A stretch of 64,000 nt of DNA from positions 1-64,000 of the forward strand of contig JAFRUH010000021.1 of NCBI GenBank assembly GCA_017438975.1, read 5' to 3'. Position numbers and translations under genes: made by a program. Of this stretch, positions 35,193-42,052 are shown piece after piece; the first letter of the stretch is position 1, and each line of letters starts with the position of its first letter. The notes beneath the pieces are model-generated. The model was not told the DNA's origin, did not search any database, and worked only from the letters and a program-made list of their open reading frames with translations. Source of the DNA: Bacteroidales bacterium. Lineage in GTDB: Bacteria > Bacteroidota > Bacteroidia > Bacteroidales > UBA932.

Positions 35193-36272
35193 CTACAGCT
35201 TGTATTTTGAAAGGATTTCGACGACGGGATCCCTGACGGATTCCATCCAGAGGGTATAGCCGTAGGCATCGGGATGGGAGCCGTCTGCCGTCGTTTCATG
35301 CAGGGGAGAAGTCGCGTTCGTCGTTGTGATCCAGTAGACATCCTCATACTTTTCCACCATCTGTTTCATCATCTCGTCTGCCGCTTCCTGCTTGGCCTTT
35401 TCGAAATTCTCGGTTCCCGTACTGAAATTCCGCTTTTCCCGGTGCAGGGTCTGCAGGAAGATCAGCGGAACCCCGGGGCGCTTTTCCTTGAAGATCCGGA
35501 TGAAGGGTTCCAGCCGCTCCCGGATCAGCGTCGCATTCGGATTGGAGAAGCCGTCGAAAAGATAAGCGTCCACGTCTTCCGCCTTCGCGAGCGCTTCGGC
35601 GAAATAGGGCTGCAGCTTGCAATTCCCGCTGAATCCCAGATTGATGAAATTGTACCCCGTCGCGCGGGCGAGCTGGGAGGTCCATATCATGGCGCAGCGT
35701 CCTGCTCCCGACCCCTGGGTGTACGAGGACCCGAAGACCGCGATCCTGCCCTTGAAGGGATAGGGTGCGGGCTCGATCAGGGAAGAGGCGTCCGTCACGA
35801 TCTCCAGGGAATCGATCTCCGAGTAGGTCGGCAGATAGACAAGGCACTCCTTGACTCCTTCTATGCAGTCTTTCAGGAACATCACTTCGTGGGGGACTCC
35901 CGGGGTGTCGTCTTTTTGAGGGTATCCGTTTCCCGCCCAGAGCCAGCGCCCGTCCTGCTTGATATACAGGTCGAAGCCGCGGAGGGAAATCAGGCCGATG
36001 TTCCCGCCGGTTCCCGCTTGGCGCCATACGACGCGGACCCCGATTCCCCGGGAGTCCGTCCGGAAGGCGACGGCGAGGCCGCTGCACTGGCGGGCCTGTT
36101 TCAGCTCCCCTTTCGTCATTCCCTCCACCGGGTCCATCCGGTCCCAGGGATGGGCGGTCGGGAGGAATTTCCCGACGACGGTCAGTTCCAGTGCGTCCGT
36201 GTACTGGTTTTTTCCGAACATCGGCAGTGCGAGGAGCAGCAGGCCGAGAAGAATGTTTTTTCTGATATTCAT
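35193..36272 (-). CDS. Exported SGNH/GDSL-type hydrolase
   Basis: A 359-residue protein with a signal peptide (MNIRKNILLGLLLLALPMFG), an N-terminal beta module (about 25-165, RGFDLYIKQDGRWLWAGNG) and a C-terminal SGNH hydrolase domain (about 170-359). The latter shows VFGSSYTQGSG (Ser block), LGFSGNCKL, FDGFSNPN and TADGSHPDAYGY (Asp/His). It closely matches the second half of the GDPD-SGNH fusion at 25250-27058. Probably an extracytoplasmic carbohydrate esterase. It is the last gene of the GH127-type operon, 12 bases after the ABC ATPase. Confidence 0.87.
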   Translation of the reverse strand: MNIRKNILLGLLLLALPMFGKNQYTDALELTVVGKFLPTAHPWDRMDPVEGMTKGELKQARQCSGLAVAFRTDSRGIGVRVVWRQAGTGGNIGLISLRGFDLYIKQDGRWLWAGNGYPQKDDTPGVPHEVMFLKDCIEGVKECLVYLPTYSEIDSLEIVTDASSLIEPAPYPFKGRIAVFGSSYTQGSGAGRCAMIWTSQLARATGYNFINLGFSGNCKLQPYFAEALAKAEDVDAYLFDGFSNPNATLIRERLEPFIRIFKEKRPGVPLIFLQTLHREKRNFSTGTENFEKAKQEAADEMMKQMVEKYEDVYWITTTNATSPLHETTADGSHPDAYGYTLWMESVRDPVVEILSKYKL

Positions 36273-36284
36273 GGCAATAAACGG

Positions 36285-36953
36285 TTAAAAACTATGGAAT
36301 GCGCGGCGGAGGACGGCTTCCTTGGAGGAAGGGTCCGTGTCGGAGATTTCGAGGGTTCCCCCGGGCGTGACGGCGAAAATCCGGTCGGCGAGCGGGGCCG
36401 CGTCCCGGATGTCATGACTCGAAAACAACACCGGAGTCTCCGAAGCAGCCCGCTTGAGGGCCCGGAGGACCATGATCCGGTTGTCCACGTCCAGGAATGC
36501 CGTCGGTTCGTCGAGGAGGAGCAGGTCACAGGTCCGGGTCAGCCCCGTCGCGATGCAGGCAAGCTGGAATTCACCGTCGCTGAGCGTAGAAATATCCCTT
36601 TCGGCCAGGTCTCCGATTCCCAGCAGTTCCGTCGCCTTTTCCAGGCGCGACCGCATGGACGGGGAAAACGCCCCCTTCCAGTCCGTTTCCGTGTAGCAGC
36701 CGGTCCGGATGAACTCCTCCGTGGAGAAGCCCCGGACTTTCGGGATGCCGGTCGGGACCAGTGCTGCGTGGAACGGCTCCAGGGTCCCTTCTATCGGAGG
36801 AAGGACCCCCGCCAGGGTTTTCAGGAGGGTGGATTTTCCGCACCCGTTCGCGCCGGCGAGGAGGACGCACTCTCCCGGCTCCATCCCGAAAGAGATGTCG
36901 CGAAGGAGAGGGGAGTCTCCGTAACCGATGGACAGGTGTCGGACCCGGATCAT
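36285..36953 (-). CDS. ABC transporter ATP-binding protein (FecE/BtuD-like), orphan
   Basis: A 222-residue ATPase: Walker A GANGCGKST, signature LSDGEFQLACIATGL, Walker B LLLLDEPTAFLDVDNR, H-loop FSSHDI. The form resembles iron-siderophore and cobalamin importer ATPases. Its ATG at 36953 overlaps the stop of the upstream EEP gene (ATGA), so an apparent N-terminal extension of 68 codons into that gene is rejected. No FecCD-type permease or binding protein is nearby, which is unusual for this family. Confidence 0.88.
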   Translation of the reverse strand: MIRVRHLSIGYGDSPLLRDISFGMEPGECVLLAGANGCGKSTLLKTLAGVLPPIEGTLEPFHAALVPTGIPKVRGFSTEEFIRTGCYTETDWKGAFSPSMRSRLEKATELLGIGDLAERDISTLSDGEFQLACIATGLTRTCDLLLLDEPTAFLDVDNRIMVLRALKRAASETPVLFSSHDIRDAAPLADRIFAVTPGGTLEISDTDPSSKEAVLRRAFHSF

Positions 36954-38245
36954 TGCAGGCGGATGTCGGCGTAGTTGGGATAATGGTCGGTCAGTTCGAT
37001 GGTGAAATAGGCGTATATCCGCTGGAACACAAGTATTTCCGTATCGCTTGCGCCCCAGATTCCGCCTTTCCCGTTGTAAACGAAGAACTGGTCGATCGCC
37101 CCCATCCCGTTTTCGCTGGATTTGTTCTCGGTCCGGGAAAATCCCGATGCGTTGCATGGATGGTGGCCGCTGCGCGGGTCTCCATAGACGGTCGCTTCCC
37201 AGACGAGGGGTTTGTAGCCTGCCTCGAGGAGCTGTTTCATCGCTTTCGAAGAGAGGTTGCAGTTCATGTCACCCATCATGAAGACCGGGCATCCGTAGGC
37301 GAAGACGGCATCGTCGACGGCGGTCATCATCTTCCGGACCTGGGCCGTACGGGCTTCGTCGCTGCCGGGCTGGGCCTTTTCGCCCTTCCACCACAGGTGG
37401 GTGTTGATGAGACAGAACTGTTTCCCGTTCTCCTTCAGGGTGAACCGGCAGAAGTTGTAGGACTTGGTCCCGTGGTTGCTCCAGTCGGAGGGCTCGTATT
37501 TGTGGAAGGAGGTCTCCTCGAGGGTGACGGTCTTCGGATTATAGAAGACGGGCGTGTAGTTCCAGTCCTTCCCGGGATCGTACGCCCTGACATACCCCCG
37601 TTCTTTCAGCAAGGGGTAGAGGTATTTGTCCATATGGGCGGAGTATTCCTGGAGCGTGACGATGTCCGGGGTCGTAGCCCAGACCAGTTCGGCGAAGCCG
37701 CGGCAGCGGACCGCATCGGTGCAGTTCAGGCCCATCTTTTCCCAGGCCGGGGCGTTCTTGTCGCTGTCGTACTGCCAGATATTGTCGTCCAGGATCCGGA
37801 GGTTCGTCCCCTTGGCGCGGTCGAAGACGGGCTCGCCGTAGATATTCCCGGTGACAGGTTTTTTCGGTACGCCGGACTCCAGGGCGCGGACGGCTTTCAT
37901 CAGGGCCCAGCACCCGCCCCCCTGGACCAGGATCTTGTTCCCGCGGACGGAAAGGGCATAGTCGAAGGTGTCCGGCTTGACGGCGTAGAAAGCGGCGGAT
38001 TCCTTGCGGGAGGTCTTTCCGATGAGGATTTCTCTCCGGACCTCGGAGGTCTCGTCGCTGACGACCGGGAGGCGGACGCCGGTCGAGGTTTCGACGACTG
38101 AGGCGACCGCTTCGGCGATGTCAAGCCCTTCTTCCGCCTCTGCGGAGGCGGGATACACGATCACATATTTGGACAAGTCCGTTTTGGCCGCGGCCATGAG
38201 GGAAACGGACACCGCGGCGAGCAGGGTCAACAGGATTCGCTTCAT
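36950..38245 (-). CDS. Exported endonuclease/exonuclease/phosphatase (EEP) family protein
   Basis: A 431-residue protein with a signal peptide (MKRILLTLLAAVSVSLMAAA). A small alpha/beta N-terminal domain (about 25-135) is followed by an EEP domain (about 150-431) with ILDDNIWQ, TLQEYSAHM, NTHLWW, GDMNCN, AIDQFF and TDHYP. It has the same architecture as the first 460 residues of the 1185-residue lipoprotein at 10228-13785. EEP enzymes cleave phosphate esters (nucleic acids, inositol phosphates, sphingomyelin). Located between the OM barrel (12 bases upstream) and the overlapping ABC ATPase. Confidence 0.86.
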   Translation of the reverse strand: MKRILLTLLAAVSVSLMAAAKTDLSKYVIVYPASAEAEEGLDIAEAVASVVETSTGVRLPVVSDETSEVRREILIGKTSRKESAAFYAVKPDTFDYALSVRGNKILVQGGGCWALMKAVRALESGVPKKPVTGNIYGEPVFDRAKGTNLRILDDNIWQYDSDKNAPAWEKMGLNCTDAVRCRGFAELVWATTPDIVTLQEYSAHMDKYLYPLLKERGYVRAYDPGKDWNYTPVFYNPKTVTLEETSFHKYEPSDWSNHGTKSYNFCRFTLKENGKQFCLINTHLWWKGEKAQPGSDEARTAQVRKMMTAVDDAVFAYGCPVFMMGDMNCNLSSKAMKQLLEAGYKPLVWEATVYGDPRSGHHPCNASGFSRTENKSSENGMGAIDQFFVYNGKGGIWGASDTEILVFQRIYAYFTIELTDHYPNYADIRLQ

Positions 38246-38257
38246 CGCAGGAAGGAT

Positions 38258-38893
38258 TTAGAAAGCGAAACCGACGGCGAAATTGATCCGTCCGACGACG
38301 GTGTCGGGCATCAGGGCGGTCAGCGAGCGCTCGTAGCCGATGCCGAAGAAGATATTCTCGTAGCAGGCCTTCGCTCCGACCTGGGCGCCGAGGAGGAAAC
38401 GCTTGTAGGCACCCGTCCACATGTCATCTTCGCTGAAAACGTTGACGGAGGAGCTGTAGCCGGCTGCGGAAGCCGACGCCCTGCCGTAGAGATAACCCGA
38501 AACGTGGAGACCGACATAGGGGAAGAAGGAGATTTCGTCGTTGAGGTCGTACTTGTAGACGAGGCTGAAGGGAACCTTCACGCCAATCAGGTTCTGGTTG
38601 TAGGAAAGGTATTCGCGGCCGTTCTTGCCGGTATACATCATCCATTCCAGGTCGGCTCCGTACGCGAGGTTGAGGCTGGTCGAAGCCTGGATCGGAATCA
38701 GCTGGCGAACGCCGGCGGCGAGGGTCAGGAAGTTGTCATTGGTCGATCCGTCGCTGTGGCAGTAGGTCGGGGAAAGGGTGATGAATCCTGCTGTCAGGGA
38801 CGGTGCAGGCCTGGAACTCCGACGCTGTGCGGAAGCGGAGGTGCCGAGCGCGAGCAGCGCTGCGGTCGCAAGGAGGAAAAGGATCTTTTTCAT
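38258..38893 (-). CDS. Small outer-membrane beta-barrel protein
   Basis: A 211-residue protein with a signal peptide (cleaved near SASAQ) and alternating hydrophobic/aromatic strands ending in Phe (NFAVGFAF), as expected for an 8-stranded PorT/OmpW-like barrel. No specific family was recognised. It lies 18 bases after the GH127-type gene and 12 bases before the EEP gene. Confidence 0.72.
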   Translation of the reverse strand: MKKILFLLATAALLALGTSASAQRRSSRPAPSLTAGFITLSPTYCHSDGSTNDNFLTLAAGVRQLIPIQASTSLNLAYGADLEWMMYTGKNGREYLSYNQNLIGVKVPFSLVYKYDLNDEISFFPYVGLHVSGYLYGRASASAAGYSSSVNVFSEDDMWTGAYKRFLLGAQVGAKACYENIFFGIGYERSLTALMPDTVVGRINFAVGFAF

Positions 38894-38911
38894 ATCAGTT
38901 TGTTTAAAGGA

Positions 38912-40942
38912 TTATCGTTGCGGGAAAGCGGAGATCCGGAGGCGGGCGGCCCCCATCGGGACAAGCGTAACCGTTTCGCTCTCAGGGGAGCGCGGGGCGC
39001 TCTCTTCGGGAAGGACTTCGGTGAAACCGGTGTCGTCCAGTCCCCAGGAGGGAACCCGGGCCGCCGTCGCGGTGAAGCGGAGCGGGACGCTTTCAAGGGT
39101 AAATGGATTGTCGTCGGCGGGCCAGGGACGGCGCTCCTTGAATCGGACCGGGACGCTCATGTCAAGGGCATAGTTCCAGGGGGTTGTCGCCTTGATGGTC
39201 CAGGAAGGCCAGGCGGAGGCGTCCGCCCCTTCCTGCCAGCGGGAGCTTCCGGTCGCGGTTTCCCGGCTGTCCATCCGGATATATTCTTCGCCGATTTCGA
39301 GGGAAAGGGTAAGCGGGCCGTAATCGACGCTGACGCTGTGCTGGTTGACCGCCCATTCGCGGAAGGAAATCTCCATGGGGAGTTCCAGTTCGACGGTGTC
39401 TCCCTCTTTCCATTTCCTTTCGATCCGGGCATACTGTCCGCCCGGGACGGAAACCTGCTTTCCATCGACCCTGACGCCGGCTTTCCCGCACCAGGAAGGA
39501 ATCCGGAGGTAGAGCGGGAAAACGACTTCCGAAGGGGTGGAGACGGTGAACCGGACGGTTTCTTCGAAGGGATAATGCGTCTCTTCCTTCAGGGTGACCT
39601 CGGTGCCGTCCCCGACCTTGACGCGGGCTTCGCATGCGTTGTACAGCAGGACGGCGGCCCCGTTGTCGGGCGTCGCAAAGACGAGATGGGCGGCATAATA
39701 GGGCCATCCGAACCCGTGGTTGTGCTGGCAGCAGCGGCTCGAGAAGGGGTTCATGGACAGGTAGGGCCCCCGGTTCTGGATGCTCGGACTGTGGTTCTCG
39801 GAGTCGCTGACGGTCATGTTCGGGGAGGTGATGTACCGGAGCGACCGGTTGTCCGGCATGAAGGCGGCGGGGAAGCTGTTGAAAGTCACGTCCTCGCAGT
39901 TCTCCGCCCAGAGAGGGTCGCCAGTGATCAGGAGGAGGATCTCGTCGGAAGCCATCTGCTCGGCGAAGCCGCAGGTCTCCGTTCCCTGGCGCGGATCGAT
40001 GTATCCGTTCCGGGCGTTCTCGTCAGCCCCGAACATGCCTCCGGGCACTTGTCCATAGGCTCTCCGGACGAGGTCATGGTCCCTGTAGGTCGCCCGCAGG
40101 AGGGCGCTGTCGCGCTTGAAAAGATAATAGGTCGCGGGTTCGCGGAAGCACTCCGCGATGTTGACATTGTGCCAGTTGGGAAGGCTGGACGGGGAGGTCC
40201 AGTCCGCCATGCAGCGGTGGATTTTGTCGGCGAACGCGAGGAGCCAGGGTTCAGGGCGGCGGGCGTAGAGCCAGGCGACGCTCCAGAGGTTGTCCCCGGC
40301 CCGGCTGTTCTCCCAATAGGTCGTATAGAGTTCGTCGTCCTTCAGGCTGTCGAGATAGCGGAAGTATCTCAGCATGAAGGGAAGCACCCGCTCGTCGGAA
40401 GTGAATTCATAATAGTCCTGGAGGATCCAGAGCGCGACCATGTTCGGCCAGTAGTCGGGGCAGCCGTCCTTCTTTCCGGGCATGAGCCGGGGATGCTTGT
40501 TCGGAGCCGGCCCGAAATACCCGTCCTCGCGCTGGGAGGAAAGGATGGCCTCGATCCAGATCCGGCTTTCTTCCAGCATGGCGGGATCGTTCAGCATCAT
40601 CCCCGTCGCGGCGTAACCGCGAAGCCAGTAGGGCACTTCTTCCCAGCCCCACTGGCCTCCTGACGAGAGCCAGGCGTTGTCCTCTTTTTGGAGCCAGGCG
40701 CTGATTTCGCCGAGATGGCCGCAGAGACCGTCTTTCTGCAGTTCCAGCTGACGGCGGATCCATCCTTCCGGACGGATGCTCCCATAGGGGAGCTTGACGA
40801 GCTGCTGGGGTTGGACGGGTGCGGAAACGGAAGGATAGTAAGCGTTGACGCCTTCCGGGAACCGCTCGACGGTCGTGACGCCCGCCGGCTTCGAACAGGC
40901 GGCAAGGAGCAGGACTCCCAGTGCACAAAGGATTCTTTTCAT
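38912..40942 (-). CDS. GH127/GH146-type beta-L-arabinofuranosidase lipoprotein (DUF1680)
   Basis: A 676-residue lipoprotein (lipobox LLAAC at residue 16). It has an (alpha/alpha)6 barrel (about 50-440) and C-terminal beta-sandwich domains. Cys/Glu zinc-site features of the family are present: GTETCGFAEQM, and SSRCCQHNHG, whose Cys is the nucleophile in characterised GH127 enzymes. It should release beta-L-arabinofuranose from plant arabinan or hydroxyproline-linked sugars. The start at 40942 gives the lipoprotein signal; the frame stays open upstream, but that part overlaps the divergent omega-amidase. First gene of a five-gene operon. Confidence 0.9.
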   Translation of the reverse strand: MKRILCALGVLLLAACSKPAGVTTVERFPEGVNAYYPSVSAPVQPQQLVKLPYGSIRPEGWIRRQLELQKDGLCGHLGEISAWLQKEDNAWLSSGGQWGWEEVPYWLRGYAATGMMLNDPAMLEESRIWIEAILSSQREDGYFGPAPNKHPRLMPGKKDGCPDYWPNMVALWILQDYYEFTSDERVLPFMLRYFRYLDSLKDDELYTTYWENSRAGDNLWSVAWLYARRPEPWLLAFADKIHRCMADWTSPSSLPNWHNVNIAECFREPATYYLFKRDSALLRATYRDHDLVRRAYGQVPGGMFGADENARNGYIDPRQGTETCGFAEQMASDEILLLITGDPLWAENCEDVTFNSFPAAFMPDNRSLRYITSPNMTVSDSENHSPSIQNRGPYLSMNPFSSRCCQHNHGFGWPYYAAHLVFATPDNGAAVLLYNACEARVKVGDGTEVTLKEETHYPFEETVRFTVSTPSEVVFPLYLRIPSWCGKAGVRVDGKQVSVPGGQYARIERKWKEGDTVELELPMEISFREWAVNQHSVSVDYGPLTLSLEIGEEYIRMDSRETATGSSRWQEGADASAWPSWTIKATTPWNYALDMSVPVRFKERRPWPADDNPFTLESVPLRFTATAARVPSWGLDDTGFTEVLPEESAPRSPESETVTLVPMGAARLRISAFPQR

Positions 40943-40978
40943 CGGAACGTATACTTTAACGGGTACGGGTGCTTTCCA

Positions 40979-40986
40979 CAAATTTA
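40979..40986 (-). promoter_or_regulatory. -7 box of the GH127-type operon
   Basis: Reverse-strand TAAATTTG, about 37 bases upstream of the lipoprotein start codon. The -33 region is weak. Confidence 0.5.
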
Positions 40987-41020
40987 AGCATTTTAATTGG
41001 AATCCGTCGGGAACTTTTTT

Positions 41021-41028
41021 TATATTTA
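41021..41028 (+). promoter_or_regulatory. Candidate -7 box of the omega-amidase gene
   Basis: TATATTTA, one base off TAnnTTTG, 25 bases before the ATG at 41054, divergent from the GH127-type promoter. Confidence 0.4.
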
Positions 41029-41053
41029 CACCGGAATCCTGAAAACCAAGTCC

Positions 41054-41833
41054 ATGAGAATCACTCTTGTCCAATCCGATCCGGTCTGGGGAGATCCCGC
41101 CGGAAGCCTTGCCCGCCTGGATGAGCAATTGAAAGAAGTCGGGGAAACCGACCTGATCGTCTTTCCCGAGATGTTCACGACCGGTTTCGTCGCATCTCCC
41201 GAAGGCCTTGCCGAAAAGGGTGCTGGCGAAGGGGAGCCGGAAAGCCTGCGATGGATGCGGAAAACGGCGGCCCTGAGAGGTTGCGCCATCGCCGGCAGCA
41301 TCGCGTTCGGAACCGGAGGCTGCTCCCATCGGAACCGCTTCTATTTCGTATTTCCGGACGGGAAAGAGGTCCATTATGACAAGCACCATCTCTTCACCTA
41401 TGCCGGGGAGCATCTCCGCTTTACGGCCGGACAGGAGCGGGTGGTCGTTCCGTATAGGGATTTCCGGATCATCCTGCAGGTCTGTTATGATCTCCGGTTC
41501 CCGGTCTATTCCCGGAACCGGATGACTCCGGAGGGTCCCGATTATGATCTCATCCTCTATGTAGCCAGCTGGCCGGAGCAGCGGATCGGGGCCTGGGATG
41601 CCCTCCTGAAGGCCCGTGCGATCGAGAATCTTGCCTTCGTAGCGGCTGTGAACCGGGTCGGGACAGATCCCGGGAACCGGTATCCGGGACATTCCGTTTT
41701 GCTGGGCCCCCGTGGAGAAATGCTTTCGAATTGTAAGGAGAATGTGGAAGATGCTGTCACTTTTGATATTTCAAAAGCGGATCTCACATCATTTAGAAAA
41801 TCCTTCCCGGCCTTGCTGGATGCTGATCTTTAG
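41054..41833 (+). CDS. Nitrilase-family omega-amidase (YafV-like)
   Basis: A 259-residue C-N hydrolase with the catalytic triad Glu39 (FPEMFTTGF), Lys110 (HYDKHHLF) and Cys144 (LQVCYDLRFP). The block YAGEHLRFTAG and the overall length match YafV/Nit2-type omega-amidases, which hydrolyse alpha-ketoglutaramate or alpha-ketosuccinamate and clear products of methionine salvage transamination. Cytosolic. The ATG at 41054 gives MRITLVQSDPVWG, the usual N-terminus. It stands alone between divergent GH127 and the branched-chain operon leader. Confidence 0.88.
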   Translation: MRITLVQSDPVWGDPAGSLARLDEQLKEVGETDLIVFPEMFTTGFVASPEGLAEKGAGEGEPESLRWMRKTAALRGCAIAGSIAFGTGGCSHRNRFYFVFPDGKEVHYDKHHLFTYAGEHLRFTAGQERVVVPYRDFRIILQVCYDLRFPVYSRNRMTPEGPDYDLILYVASWPEQRIGAWDALLKARAIENLAFVAAVNRVGTDPGNRYPGHSVLLGPRGEMLSNCKENVEDAVTFDISKADLTSFRKSFPALLDADL

Positions 41834-41851
41834 CAGTTTTTTAACTTTTTT

Positions 41852-41883
41852 CTTGCTTTTTTAGTTGGCATTTTGTTATTTTG
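41852..41883 (+). promoter_or_regulatory. Candidate promoter of the branched-chain amino acid operon
   Basis: CTTG at 41852-41855 and TTATTTTG at 41876-41883 are 20 bases apart, each one base off the TTTG / TAnnTTTG consensus. Transcription would start near 41890, about 18 bases before the leader-peptide ATG. Confidence 0.45.
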
Positions 41884-41907
41884 TATTCGGTTACAATTTA
41901 TAAGCAA

Positions 41908-41958
41908 ATGAACGTGCTCGTCCTTAGCCTCTCCATTATTCTTCTTGTGGTCGTATGA
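41908..41958 (+). CDS. Branched-chain amino acid leader peptide (attenuator), 16 codons
   Basis: An ATG-initiated reading frame encodes MNVLVLSLSIILLVVV and ends at TGA 41956-41958. Twelve of its 16 residues are Val (5), Leu (5) or Ile (2), which equals the product set of the operon beginning 94 bases downstream. It resembles IlvL/IvbL leader peptides of enterobacteria in design but not in sequence. The RNA right after the stop forms alternative hairpins (41963-42031). The predicted role is ribosome stalling when charged Val, Leu or Ile tRNA is scarce. Not an annotated protein family; the call rests on composition and position. Confidence 0.85.
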   Translation: MNVLVLSLSIILLVVV

Positions 41959-41962
41959 CTGC

Positions 41963-42012
41963 GGGCTGAAAAGGCGTAAGGTACAAGCAAGGTTACAACC
42001 CCTTTTCAGTCC
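41963..42012 (+). promoter_or_regulatory. Antiterminator hairpin of the ilv attenuator
   Basis: GGGCTGAAAAGG (41963-41974) pairs with CCTTTTCAGTCC (42001-42012), 12 pairs including one G-U. It starts four bases after the leader-peptide stop, so a ribosome that reaches the stop would cover the left arm. The right arm is the same segment that forms the left arm of the terminator, making the two structures mutually exclusive. Confidence 0.8.
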
Positions 42013-42031
42013 GATGAGCTGGAAAGGGGTT
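41997..42031 (+). terminator. Attenuator terminator upstream of ilvD
   Basis: AACCCCTTTTCAG (41997-42009) pairs with CTGGAAAGGGGTT (42019-42031), 13 pairs with one G-U and a nine-base loop. It is followed by GCTTTTAAT. It ends 21 bases before the ilvD ATG, so it can only act as a conditional terminator for the downstream operon. Confidence 0.82.
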
Positions 42032-42052
42032 GCTTTTAATAAAATGTAGTGT

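Noticed and set aside
36954-37157. A 68-codon extension of the ABC ATPase
   Set aside because: It overlaps the EEP gene in another frame and has no ABC homology. The ATG at 36953 gives the standard N-terminus before Walker A.
40943-41692. An apparent N-terminal extension of the GH127-type protein
   Set aside because: It runs antisense through the omega-amidase gene. The start at 40942 yields a perfect lipoprotein signal.
41834-41870. T-rich tract after the omega-amidase as a terminator
   Set aside because: Several T runs occur but no stable hairpin precedes them; it may be part of the ilv promoter region instead.
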